Source: Bradyrhizobium nitroreducens
GTDB taxonomy: Bacteria; Pseudomonadota; Alphaproteobacteria; Rhizobiales; Xanthobacteraceae
Assembly: GCF_002776695.1 (NCBI RefSeq)
Contig: NZ_LFJC01000003.1
Coordinates: 4,574,896-4,638,895, forward strand
Length of the DNA stretch: 64,000 nt
Reading direction: 5' to 3'
A program made the position numbers and the translations under genes. Positions 26,181-33,831 of this stretch are shown piece by piece. A model generated the notes under the pieces. That model did not search any database, was not told the DNA's origin, and saw only the letters and a program-made list of their open reading frames with translations. The number at the start of each line of letters is the position of its first letter. Position 1 is the stretch's first letter.

Positions 26181-27752
26181 TTACCAGTTGCGCTGAGCGC
26201 GCAGGAGCAGAGTCAAGGTGTCCTGGTCCTTCAATTCATAGGTCGCCGCAGGTTTGCCCTGCACGCCGAAGGCGGAGGCGTTTACTGTGCCGGAGTACTT
26301 CTGGTCGAGATGGGTCCAGGCGAGATCCGCCGAGAACGTCAGGTTCTTGACGGGAGTCCAGCGGGTGATGATACCCAGCTGGCCAATCGCAAAGTCCGGG
26401 TTACATCCGGTAACGCCGGCGAGCGAACCGAACACGCCACCGTTGCCATTCGCGCCGCAGATCGTGGTCTTGGCGAGCGTGCCGTACTGGGCTTGAGCGT
26501 AAGCGCCGTAGAGCGCGGTGTTCCAGGAGGGATTCCAGTTGTGTGTGTAGGCACCACGGAAGCCCCAGGTCTTGACGGTTTCCTGCTGGCTCCCAGTGAC
26601 GAACACGGTGTCCGGGGCAGAAGCAAAGCCGATGCTGCCGTAGGCGCTGCTTGAACTACCGAACATCGAGTAGCTGCTACCCGCCAGATTCTGGAAGTTG
26701 TAACGGGTTGCACCGTCGGTGTAGACGCCCGAGATGTTGATCACGTCACCCGGACCGGTCGGGATATTCTTGATCGACAGAGCGAGCTGAATCGCCCAAC
26801 CCCACTTGTCGTCGGGATGCCCGGTCGTCTCAGTCGCGCCGTAATAGGCGACGTGGTTGTCATGCGCAGCCACCGACGCCTGGAACAGACCCCAGGCCTG
26901 ATCGACGCGGACCATAGCTGTCAGGTTCGGCGAACGGCTACCGCCGGTGTCGTTGGAGCCGTATGAACCGCCAAGAATCCCAGCCGAAGAGGCGCCGGAC
27001 ATATTGATATTTCCCGCTTGATAATAGGCGGTCGCATCTTCAACCGAGAGCGCTGCCGTCACGCCCTGTCCGAAGTCGGCCGTGTAGGCCAACTGCGTCA
27101 CACCAGTGACCGTGCCGCTACCGCCGACAAGACCGTCATAGTTGTTGCCGGGATAATTGGTCCAGGGTGCATCGAACTGCGACACGGCCTTGCCCATCGT
27201 GAAGCCGGCGAACTGGATGAAGGCATAGTACACGCCGAGCGAGCCGGCCGAGGTGTTGCCATCGGTTCCGTTCACCGAGGAACCGACGAGCGAAGCCGTC
27301 GTACCTGAGGTGTTGAGGCCCAGGTTACCGCTATAGACGGTGGAGCCGGTGCTGCTGCCGCTGCCGGAATAGTTGCCGGTCGTCCAGGAGAACACGCCAT
27401 CGAAGAAGGTACGGATGACGCCGTATTCGCTCGCGGTACGCGTGTCGATGTTGAGATCTTCACGAGCGCGCATCGTGTAGTAGTTCGTCAGGCGGTTGCG
27501 CGCACCGTTGGCCGAGGTGAACTGACCATTGTAGTCCGAGTTCGTGTTCAGCGCGAGATCAACGCGCAGGTAACCGCCCAGCTTGATGCAGGTATCGGTG
27601 CCCGGGATGTAAAAGAAACCCGCACCGTACAGGGAGCAGATCTTCACGTATTCGACCGGCTTGGCCTTCAAAGGGAGATCGGCCGCCCGCGCTCCGCCAA
27701 CCGCGACCAGCCCCACCACCGAACCGAGCAAAAGGCCCTTCGTCAACTTCAT
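26181..27752 (-). CDS. Alphaproteobacterial porin (Porin_2/Omp2b type)
   Basis: A 523-residue trimeric-type porin with a signal peptide (MKLTKGLLLGSVVGLVAVGG, ending ARAADLP). The mature N-terminus PLKAKPVEYVKICSLYGAGF then FYIPGTDTCIKLGGYLR, with its cysteine pair, is the mark of the Porin_2 family. It ends LTLLLRAQRNW with the terminal aromatic BAM signal. Several Ser/Gly/Asn-rich loops (e.g. YSGSGSSTGSTVYSGNLG) are longer than in many homologues and probably exposed. GGAGGG precedes the ATG. It gives general diffusion through the outer membrane. Confidence 0.92.
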   Translation of the reverse strand: MKLTKGLLLGSVVGLVAVGGARAADLPLKAKPVEYVKICSLYGAGFFYIPGTDTCIKLGGYLRVDLALNTNSDYNGQFTSANGARNRLTNYYTMRAREDLNIDTRTASEYGVIRTFFDGVFSWTTGNYSGSGSSTGSTVYSGNLGLNTSGTTASLVGSSVNGTDGNTSAGSLGVYYAFIQFAGFTMGKAVSQFDAPWTNYPGNNYDGLVGGSGTVTGVTQLAYTADFGQGVTAALSVEDATAYYQAGNINMSGASSAGILGGSYGSNDTGGSRSPNLTAMVRVDQAWGLFQASVAAHDNHVAYYGATETTGHPDDKWGWAIQLALSIKNIPTGPGDVINISGVYTDGATRYNFQNLAGSSYSMFGSSSSAYGSIGFASAPDTVFVTGSQQETVKTWGFRGAYTHNWNPSWNTALYGAYAQAQYGTLAKTTICGANGNGGVFGSLAGVTGCNPDFAIGQLGIITRWTPVKNLTFSADLAWTHLDQKYSGTVNASAFGVQGKPAATYELKDQDTLTLLLRAQRNW

Positions 27753-27909
27753 TTGCTTTACCCTCCAGGTTTGTATTGGCGGAGCCCTTACGCTTTGGAA
27801 GCGCGCCCCTCCTCAATTGGCAGTCCGCTCGAATCCGATCTCCGGATGCGGAACGGAAACGACTTCGAGGTGTCCCCCTCCATCGCACCCACTCTACGTA
27901 ATCCCGAAA

Positions 27910-27928
27910 ATTAATTACTGCAATTAAT
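27910..27928. promoter_or_regulatory. AT-rich inverted repeat in the porin/MarR divergent region
   Basis: ATTAATT-ACTGC-AATTAAT, seven-base perfect arms, 158 bp upstream of the porin start. The 509-bp gap 27753-28261 separates the divergent porin and MarR genes, is clearly richer in A/T than its surroundings, and holds this repeat plus an orphan terminator at 28026-28058. No coding region was seen. Confidence 0.35.
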
Positions 27929-28025
27929 TATCTTCCATAAGCACACGTCCCTGCCGGCCTGTTGCCGATGGGCCACGCGGCGACTTTTGCTGAAAGTTTC
28001 GGAAATTTAAGGCATTTGAACGCGA

Positions 28026-28058
28026 GAAACCCCCGGTGGGCACCCCGGGGGTTTCTTT
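28026..28058 (+). terminator. Orphan strong terminator (possible 3' end of a small RNA)
   Basis: GAAACCCCCGG (28026-28036), loop, CCGGGGGTTTC (28045-28055), then TTTGG. T-rich bases follow only on the plus strand. No plus-strand gene lies upstream: the porin is transcribed the other way. A short transcript starting in the AT-rich region after about 27900 would explain it. Confidence 0.6.
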
Positions 28059-28261
28059 GGAGGTTTAGTTGCGTGGTATTTAAGAAGCGCTCCTAAACAC
28101 CAATGTGATTATGATAATTAAGTACTTTTGTCAACAATCAGGCCGGCAGGTGCTTAAGGACAGCATGGGCCATCTCGATGAACTCTGGAAACATTGGAGA
28201 CGGGCCGGAAGAATCTAGCTAGAACACCTCGCGGCCGCCCTCCCTACACGTCGGAATTGAC

Positions 28262-28741
28262 ATGACCGAAAAGAAGCCTGACCGAGCAATCAAGGACTTC
28301 ATTTGGAACATAAGAGAGATCTACTCGCACCTAGAGGAGATCCACAAAAGCTGGGCCGAGCTCCTCCAAATAACCGAGCCGCAATGGTTGATCTTGATGG
28401 CGGTCGAAGAGCTAGATGATGGACGCGGTGTCGCAGGTGTGGACATCGCGCAGAAATTGCAATTCTATCAGCCATTCGTCACCAACCAAACGAAGAGCCT
28501 CGAGAAGCGCGGACTGCTTTCACGACAGCCCCGTGCAGACGACGGGCGTTACGTTTTGATGTCACTTACGGCTAAAGCAAAGACGGAGCTTGCTAAACTC
28601 GCAAAGAGAAAGCTCGCTCTCAATTCGACGATGTTCAACGAATTCGACGAGAAATCCCTGGCGGAGCTAAATGTGTCCTTAGCGGCTATTGCGAAAAATG
28701 GCAGGTTGGCATCCCGGCTACTAGCCATAGATATTGCTTGA
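28262..28741 (+). CDS. MarR family transcriptional regulator
   Basis: A 159-residue winged-helix regulator. Helix-wing region: GVAGVDIAQKLQFYQPFVTN followed by QTKSLEKRGLLSRQPRADDGR, then YVLMSLTAKAKTEL, the classic MarR wing and return helix. N- and C-terminal helices form the dimer. The QWLILMAVEEL helix precedes the HTH. Codon use is less GC-biased than the flanking core genes, and it lies in an accessory patch. Target genes unknown; no clear palindrome was seen just upstream. It converges with the hydrolase-like gene. Confidence 0.85.
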   Translation: MTEKKPDRAIKDFIWNIREIYSHLEEIHKSWAELLQITEPQWLILMAVEELDDGRGVAGVDIAQKLQFYQPFVTNQTKSLEKRGLLSRQPRADDGRYVLMSLTAKAKTELAKLAKRKLALNSTMFNEFDEKSLAELNVSLAAIAKNGRLASRLLAIDIA

Positions 28742-28823
28742 GCAAGAAACCGTCACCTCTCAGACGTAGGGGAGAACTACAGCTTTTCAATCCAGCTGCT
28801 CTTCTACAAGTCCAAGGACGGAC

Positions 28824-29861
28824 TTACCGACGTAATTGCAGCTTCTGTTCGAGCCAGTCGAGGGTAAGGTCGTCGTTTATGACGAAGTTTTCAACTTCGC
28901 CTGCGACTTGAGATACCACGACAGAGCAGTCCCATCCAGCAAGCTTGCAGCCTGCTTTAAATTCAAGCGCATTTTGCTCGTCGAGCGGCCCTCGGCCACC
29001 CACAACAATGAAAATTGGGCACGGAATTCGGTGCACCAACGGCAGACTGGACGTTCGCGCGCTCTCGCTGACCAAATCCCAAACTCCGGTCATCCAGGCC
29101 ACGTTGGCTCGATGACGGAGCGAAGCCCAGAGGCCGCCATCGCATACTGCTGCCGCTACCCTGCGATCGGATGCGGCTATGCACGTCGCATAACTTGCGG
29201 CCATTCCCTCGCCGTCGACAGCCATTCGGTCGGCGTCAACGTCCGGTCGACATTGCAAATAGTCTAGCCAAATCGCCAAGAAGGCCTCGGGTTTGAGCAT
29301 ACGATGCTTCGATACATCTTCACCGCTGACAACCATAAGCGACAAGATACGATTATTTACGGCAGGTAATAGGCGAGCTACCACTGCCTCGGGAGAGGAC
29401 TCCTCATCGCTAATAACAATTGCCACAGGTCCCGGTCGTTCGTGGTGTGCCGTCGGGCAAAAATAGCCGACGGAATACACGCGATCGAAAAGCTCGATCT
29501 CTACCCGTTCGACTTGTTGAGGTGCACAAGACCTTAGGGCAGTAAAACTTCTCTCGATCGCGTTAGAAACATTTACGCCGGCTGGGTTCTCCGAACAGGC
29601 GAGCTGCCTCGCCACCTCGAATGCAGTGAGTGCGGAAAGCCATAATTCAATGGCTAAATCTCGCAGGTTGTTCTCGAAGGCGGCTTCGGCAGATGCATGG
29701 TATCGATCACCGACAGTTATCCACTCGAGAGTCCAACGCTCTCGCCTATCGGAAGTGCAAGCCGACAGCCCCTCAAGAAACACAGCAGCGCTGTTTCGCA
29801 CGGCAGCCAGGTTGGCGTTCGCCATGCTCAACGATCCCTGTAGCCACCAATCGTCGTCCAT
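28824..29861 (-). CDS. Alpha/beta-hydrolase-fold protein lacking the catalytic serine
   Basis: A 345-residue protein shaped like FrsA/DUF1100-type and 2,6-dihydroxypseudooxynicotine-hydrolase-like enzymes: a helical N-domain (to about 115), then an alpha/beta-hydrolase core. Where active relatives read V-x-G-x-S-x-G-G, this one reads V215-D-G-E-G-M-A-A222, so the nucleophile is Gly219. The usual C-terminal His region is AGEVENFVINDDL, with no His. It is probably a non-catalytic member or in decay. Base composition is lower in GC than the core genes. It may start at ATG 29825 instead. Confidence 0.6.
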   Translation of the reverse strand: MDDDWWLQGSLSMANANLAAVRNSAAVFLEGLSACTSDRRERWTLEWITVGDRYHASAEAAFENNLRDLAIELWLSALTAFEVARQLACSENPAGVNVSNAIERSFTALRSCAPQQVERVEIELFDRVYSVGYFCPTAHHERPGPVAIVISDEESSPEAVVARLLPAVNNRILSLMVVSGEDVSKHRMLKPEAFLAIWLDYLQCRPDVDADRMAVDGEGMAASYATCIAASDRRVAAAVCDGGLWASLRHRANVAWMTGVWDLVSESARTSSLPLVHRIPCPIFIVVGGRGPLDEQNALEFKAGCKLAGWDCSVVVSQVAGEVENFVINDDLTLDWLEQKLQLRR

Positions 29862-30005
29862 AGCCGACCCACTTTCTCTATTCGATTTGAAACCTCGGTC
29901 GAACGCGCTCTAGAGCTCAGCGATAGTCCGAAATGAGGAGCGAAGATGTTCGGTCCTTTTCCAATTTTAGCGAGCTATTTCCTATTTATGCTCTGCGAGC
30001 CGTAG

Positions 30006-30240
30006 GCAGTACGGAGATGATCGTCGACTCTCTTCGGGACGCGATCTGCAGCGGAGAGAGGACGAGATCGCGGCCGAGTTCGGCGTCAGCCATACCCCGG
30101 TGCGCGAGGCGCTCAAGGTTCTGGTTTCGCAAGGGCTCGCCGTCCTCCATCACAACCGCGGTTGTTTCGTCTCGGATCTATCGAGCGATCGCACCAGAGC
30201 TGATGGAATTTCGTCCTCTTCTCGAACCTCGGCGCCAGCG
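30006..30240 (+). pseudogene. GntR family regulator, decayed fragment
   Basis: Pieces of one GntR winged-helix domain lie in different frames. STEMIVDSLRDAICSGE (from about 30009) is the first helix; after a shift and loss of a few codons, DEIAAEFGVSHTPVREALKV continues into LVSQGLAVLHHNRGCFVSDL (about 30063-30180); then a third piece, ELMEFRPLLEPR, is back in the first frame (about 30197-30232). The first part of the ligand domain is visible and the rest is gone. At least two frameshifts make this non-functional. Confidence 0.75.
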
Positions 30241-30294
30241 GCAGCCGCCGCATCGTCGAAACGCAGCTCGTCAGGGCCGCGGCTGGAGACGCGA

Positions 30295-30540
30295 GGCCGT
30301 TTCGTGGTCGAGAGCACGCCGAGCGCGATCGCGCTGGCGAGCGACAATGTCGGCGCGGCAATCCTGCTCGCGGCGATGAACGCGACCTCAGTCGCGACCG
30401 GCCTGGTCGAGGTGCCGCTGGTCGATCGGGTCCTGTACCGCACGATCGCCCTGGTGCGGCGGCGCAACGACACGCTGTCGCCTGCCGCCAGCGCACTCTA
30501 CGGAGCTATCAAGATACGGCTGTCGAGCGGCAGGCGATGA
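30295..30540 (+). pseudogene. LysR family regulator, C-terminal fragment
   Basis: GRFVVESTPSAIALASDNVG onward, with LVEVPLVDRVLYRTIALVRR and LSPAASALYGAI, is the last third of a LysR substrate-binding domain (the end of the effector domain). There is no DNA-binding domain upstream; the fragment follows directly on the GntR remnant. It is evidently left from a recombination or deletion event. Confidence 0.7.
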
Positions 30541-30658
30541 TATCGGGTCGTTCCGCAGCGCGGTATTTGTTGCTGCCTATTTCTGTTGCCTTGCGTCCCC
30601 ATGTGTACGAAGACTGCTTCCGAGCTGTCACCAACGTACCTTCAAGGGAGGCAAGAAA

Positions 30659-31831
30659 ATGCGTGAAGCCGTCATCGTTTCCTATGCGCGCACCGGCCTG
30701 GCGAAATCCGGCCGCGGCGGATTCAACATCACGCCGCCGATGTCGCTCGCGGCGCACGCCATCAAGCATGCCGTGGATCGCGCCGGCGTCGAGAAGGACT
30801 ATGTCGAGGACTGCTATCTCGGCAATTGCGCCCATGGCGCGCCGAACATCGGCCGCCAGGCCGCGCTGCTCGCCGGCCTGCCGAAGACCACCGCCGGCGT
30901 CTCGGTGAACCGCTTCTGCTCCTCGGGCCTGCAGACCATCGCGATGGCCGCCAACTCGATCCGCTCCGACGGCGCCGACTGCATCGTCGCCGGCGGCGTC
31001 GAGAGCATCTCGATGCCGGGCGGCGGCACGCCGAAGGAATCGATCGATCCTGAACTGCTCAAGGTCGCACCCGACATCTTCATGGCGATGATCGACACCG
31101 CCGACATCGTCGCCGAGCGCTACAAGCTCAGCCGCGAATACCAGGACGAGTTCTCGCTGGAATCGCAGCGCCGCATGGCGGCGTCGCAGCAGGCCGGCAA
31201 GTACAAGGACGAGATCGTCCCGATGAAGACCAAGATGAAGGTCGTCGACAAGCAGACCAAGGCGGAGAGCATCGTCGACTATGTCGTCGACCGCGACGAA
31301 TGCAATCGCCCCGAGACCACGCTGGAGGGCCTTGCCAAGCTCGAGCCGGTCAAGGGCCCGGGCAAGTTCGTCACCGCCGGCAATGCCAGCCAGCTCTCGG
31401 ACGGCGCCGCCGCCGTGGTGCTGATGGAAGCCAAGGACGCCGAGAAGCGCGGTCTCAAGCCGCTCGGCCGCTTCGTGGCCTGGGCCACCGCCGGCTGCGA
31501 GCCCGACGAGATGGGTATCGGCCCGGTGTTCGCGATTCCGAAGCTCTTGAAGCGCACCGGCCTCAAGATCGACGACATCGATCTGTGGGAGCTCAACGAG
31601 GCCTTCGCCAGCCAGTGCCTGTATTGCCGCGACCAGCTCGGCATCGATCCCGCCAAGTACAACGTCAATGGGGGCTCGATCGCGATCGGCCATCCCTTCG
31701 GCATGACCGGCGCCCGTCTCACCGGCCATCTGCTGCAGGAAGGCGCTCGCCGCAAGGCCAAGTGGGGCGTGGTGACCATGTGCATCGGCGGCGGCCAGGG
31801 CGGCGCCGGCCTGTTCGAGATCTACAGCTGA
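30659..31831 (+). CDS. Acetyl-CoA C-acyltransferase (thiolase)
   Basis: A 390-residue thiolase with all active-site parts: nucleophile Cys87 (VNRFCSSGLQ), His345 (IGHPFGMTGAR) and Cys375 (TMCIGGGQGGAG). The subfamily (NCAHGAPNIGRQAALLAGLP, ISMPGGGTPKE) is of the FadA-like or acetoacetyl-CoA type; degradative versus biosynthetic use cannot be decided. It would cleave 3-ketoacyl-CoA with CoA or join two acetyl-CoA. CAAGGGAGG lies upstream. A strong terminator follows. Confidence 0.9.
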   Translation: MREAVIVSYARTGLAKSGRGGFNITPPMSLAAHAIKHAVDRAGVEKDYVEDCYLGNCAHGAPNIGRQAALLAGLPKTTAGVSVNRFCSSGLQTIAMAANSIRSDGADCIVAGGVESISMPGGGTPKESIDPELLKVAPDIFMAMIDTADIVAERYKLSREYQDEFSLESQRRMAASQQAGKYKDEIVPMKTKMKVVDKQTKAESIVDYVVDRDECNRPETTLEGLAKLEPVKGPGKFVTAGNASQLSDGAAAVVLMEAKDAEKRGLKPLGRFVAWATAGCEPDEMGIGPVFAIPKLLKRTGLKIDDIDLWELNEAFASQCLYCRDQLGIDPAKYNVNGGSIAIGHPFGMTGARLTGHLLQEGARRKAKWGVVTMCIGGGQGGAGLFEIYS

Positions 31832-31865
31832 GCAAGATCAGGCCGATCAAGGCCACGTGAATGGG

Positions 31866-31899
31866 AAAGGCACGGCGTCGCGGGCGCCGTGCCTTTTTC
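31866..31899 (+). terminator. Rho-independent terminator of the thiolase gene
   Basis: AAAGGCACGGCG (31866-31877), loop, CGCCGTGCCTTTTTT. Very stable stem with T-tract 35 bases after the stop. The following 220 bases to the next gene show no clear gene; a minus-strand open frame there (31898-32122) has a protein-like stretch, ENHTDEQLNARMASAVRRGD, but no recognisable domain. Confidence 0.92.
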
Positions 31900-32120
31900 A
31901 TTGCGCATCCCTCGCTGGGAAATTATACAGCCCCCGTCGGAAAAGGCAGATTTGGTCTGGTAAGCCCAAATCCTTTCGGTCACGAAAGCTCTGGTCTTTG
32001 GCCTCGTGCACGAGATCCCCACGACGAACAGCGGACGCCATGCGGGCGTTCAATTGTTCGTCCGTGTGATTCTCAAGCGCTGGGAACGCTCCGGTCGAAC
32101 ATCGACCACAGGAGCGTCTC

Positions 32121-33677
32121 ATGCGCGATCACTTCTCGATTTCTCAACCCTCGCATTTCCACGACGTCATTATTGCCGGCGCGGGCCCTGTCGGCCTGTT
32201 TCTCGCGTGCGAGCTGCGGCTCGCCGGTGTCTCGGTCCTCGTGCTGGAGCAGGCGCAGGATCCGCATTCGGCGCTGAAACAACTCCCGTTCGGCCTGCGT
32301 GGCCTGTCGATCCCGACCTGCGAAGCCTTTCACCGGCGCGGCTTGCTGGACGAGATCGTGGCAGCGCAACGCGCGAGCTCCGGCGCGATCAGGAGTGCGG
32401 CGCACTGGATGCAGCAGGCGCGACGGCCCGCCGGTCATTTCGCCGGCCTCCAGTTCTTTCAGGATGACATCGATGCCGCGAAATGGCCCTGGCGCTTGCC
32501 GACGCCGGCCGATGCCGCGGTGGCCGTCGATATGCAAACGCTGGAAACCGTTCTGGCCGCGCGTGCATGCAGTCTGGGCGCCGAGATCCGGCGCGGCTTT
32601 GGCGTCACTGCCTTTGCCGCTTCGGACGAGGACGTGACGGTGCATGCGGCGGGGGAGACTTTCCGCGGCCGCTGGCTCGTCGGTTGCGACGGCGGCCGCA
32701 GCACGGTGCGCAAGATGGGCGGATTCGACTTCGTCGGCACCGATCCCGAATTCACCGGCTATTCCATCGAGGTCGAGCTCGCCGACCCCGCGAAGCTCCA
32801 TGCGGGCCGCAACGACACGCCGGCGGGCATGTACACTTATGCCCAGCCGGGAACGATCGCGATGGTGGACTTCGACGGCGGTGCCTTTCACCGGACCGCG
32901 CCGCTCACGCGCGAACATGTGCAGAGCGTCCTGCGCCGCGTCTCCTGCACCGATGTCACCGTCAAGGCGCTTCGGCTGGCGGCGACCTGGACCGACCGGG
33001 CGCATCAGGCCTCCTGCTATCGCCGGGGGCGCGTGCTTCTCGCGGGCGATGCTGCCCACATCCATTCGCCGCTGGGCGGGCAAGGCCTCAATCTCGGCCT
33101 CGGCGATGCGATGAATCTAGGCTGGAAGCTGGCGGCGACCATCCGCGGATCGGCACCGGCCGGCCTGCTGGATAGCTATTCGCACGAGCGGCATCCCGTC
33201 GGCGCTGAGATCCTCGACTGGTCGCGGGCGCAGGTCGCGATCATGCGGCCGGCGCCGGGCCCGCGCGCACTCAGGGGCATCATCGCCGATCTCGTCGCGA
33301 CCCGCGACGGCGTGACCTATTTCGCCGAACGCGTCCGTGGCGTGTCGCTCCGCTACGATCTTGGCGGCAGCCATCCGCTGGTCGGCCGCAGTGCTCCCGA
33401 TTTCGAGCTGCGTGACGGGACGACGGTCGGAGAGCGCCTCAGACGTGCGAAGGGGATCTTGCTGGACTTCGATGTGCGTGCGTCGCTGGCCGCGCTTGCC
33501 GGCCGCTGGAACGGGCACATCGTCTACGTGGCCGGTGACGCAAGGAACCGATTGGGTCTTAGCGCCGCGCTGCTGCGCCCCGATGGCTTTGTCGCATGGG
33601 CCAGTGACGGCGCCTCCGGTGAAAAGGAGGCTGCTGAGGCCGCCTCGCGATGGTTCGGCCCGCCTTGCACCGGCTAA
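32121..33677 (+). CDS. FAD-dependent aromatic monooxygenase (PheA/TfdB type)
   Basis: A 518-residue class A flavin hydroxylase. FAD motif GAGPVGLFLACELRLAG (G20-A-G-P-V-G25), DG motif WLVGCDGGRSTVRKMGG near residue 190, and GD motif LLAGDAAHIHSPLGGQGLNL near 305. The C-terminal 130 residues look like the thioredoxin-fold domain of phenol-hydroxylase-type members. It would insert one oxygen atom into an aromatic ring using NAD(P)H and O2; the substrate (phenol, polyketide or antibiotic) is unknown. CAGGAG precedes the ATG. Confidence 0.86.
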   Translation: MRDHFSISQPSHFHDVIIAGAGPVGLFLACELRLAGVSVLVLEQAQDPHSALKQLPFGLRGLSIPTCEAFHRRGLLDEIVAAQRASSGAIRSAAHWMQQARRPAGHFAGLQFFQDDIDAAKWPWRLPTPADAAVAVDMQTLETVLAARACSLGAEIRRGFGVTAFAASDEDVTVHAAGETFRGRWLVGCDGGRSTVRKMGGFDFVGTDPEFTGYSIEVELADPAKLHAGRNDTPAGMYTYAQPGTIAMVDFDGGAFHRTAPLTREHVQSVLRRVSCTDVTVKALRLAATWTDRAHQASCYRRGRVLLAGDAAHIHSPLGGQGLNLGLGDAMNLGWKLAATIRGSAPAGLLDSYSHERHPVGAEILDWSRAQVAIMRPAPGPRALRGIIADLVATRDGVTYFAERVRGVSLRYDLGGSHPLVGRSAPDFELRDGTTVGERLRRAKGILLDFDVRASLAALAGRWNGHIVYVAGDARNRLGLSAALLRPDGFVAWASDGASGEKEAAEAASRWFGPPCTG

Positions 33678-33697
33678 GCGTTGCGGTGCAACTGCCG

Positions 33698-33757
33698 TTG
33701 TGCACTCCATCGTGCACAAAGGCGAGTATTGTGACAAATGCACGTATTCATACGTGC
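33698..33757. promoter_or_regulatory. Two perfect palindromes upstream of the chemoreceptor
   Basis: TTGTGCAC-TCCATC-GTGCACAA (33698-33719) and GCACGTA-TTCA-TACGTGC (33740-33757). Both share a GTGCAC/GCACG core. They lie between the FAD monooxygenase stop and the chemoreceptor start and lack T-tracts, so they look like protein-binding sites. TTAACGGAAGGTTTTA at 33765-33780 resembles a weak CtrA box. Confidence 0.4.
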
Positions 33758-33831
33758 CCGCAAATTAACGGAAGGTTTTACGCATTCGCGCTTCATTAAC
33801 CGCATCGGCCACCACCAGCTCCGGCAACTCG

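Noticed and set aside
29933..30379. A single intact GntR gene
   Set aside because: The HTH and ligand-domain pieces lie in different frames and codons are missing between them.
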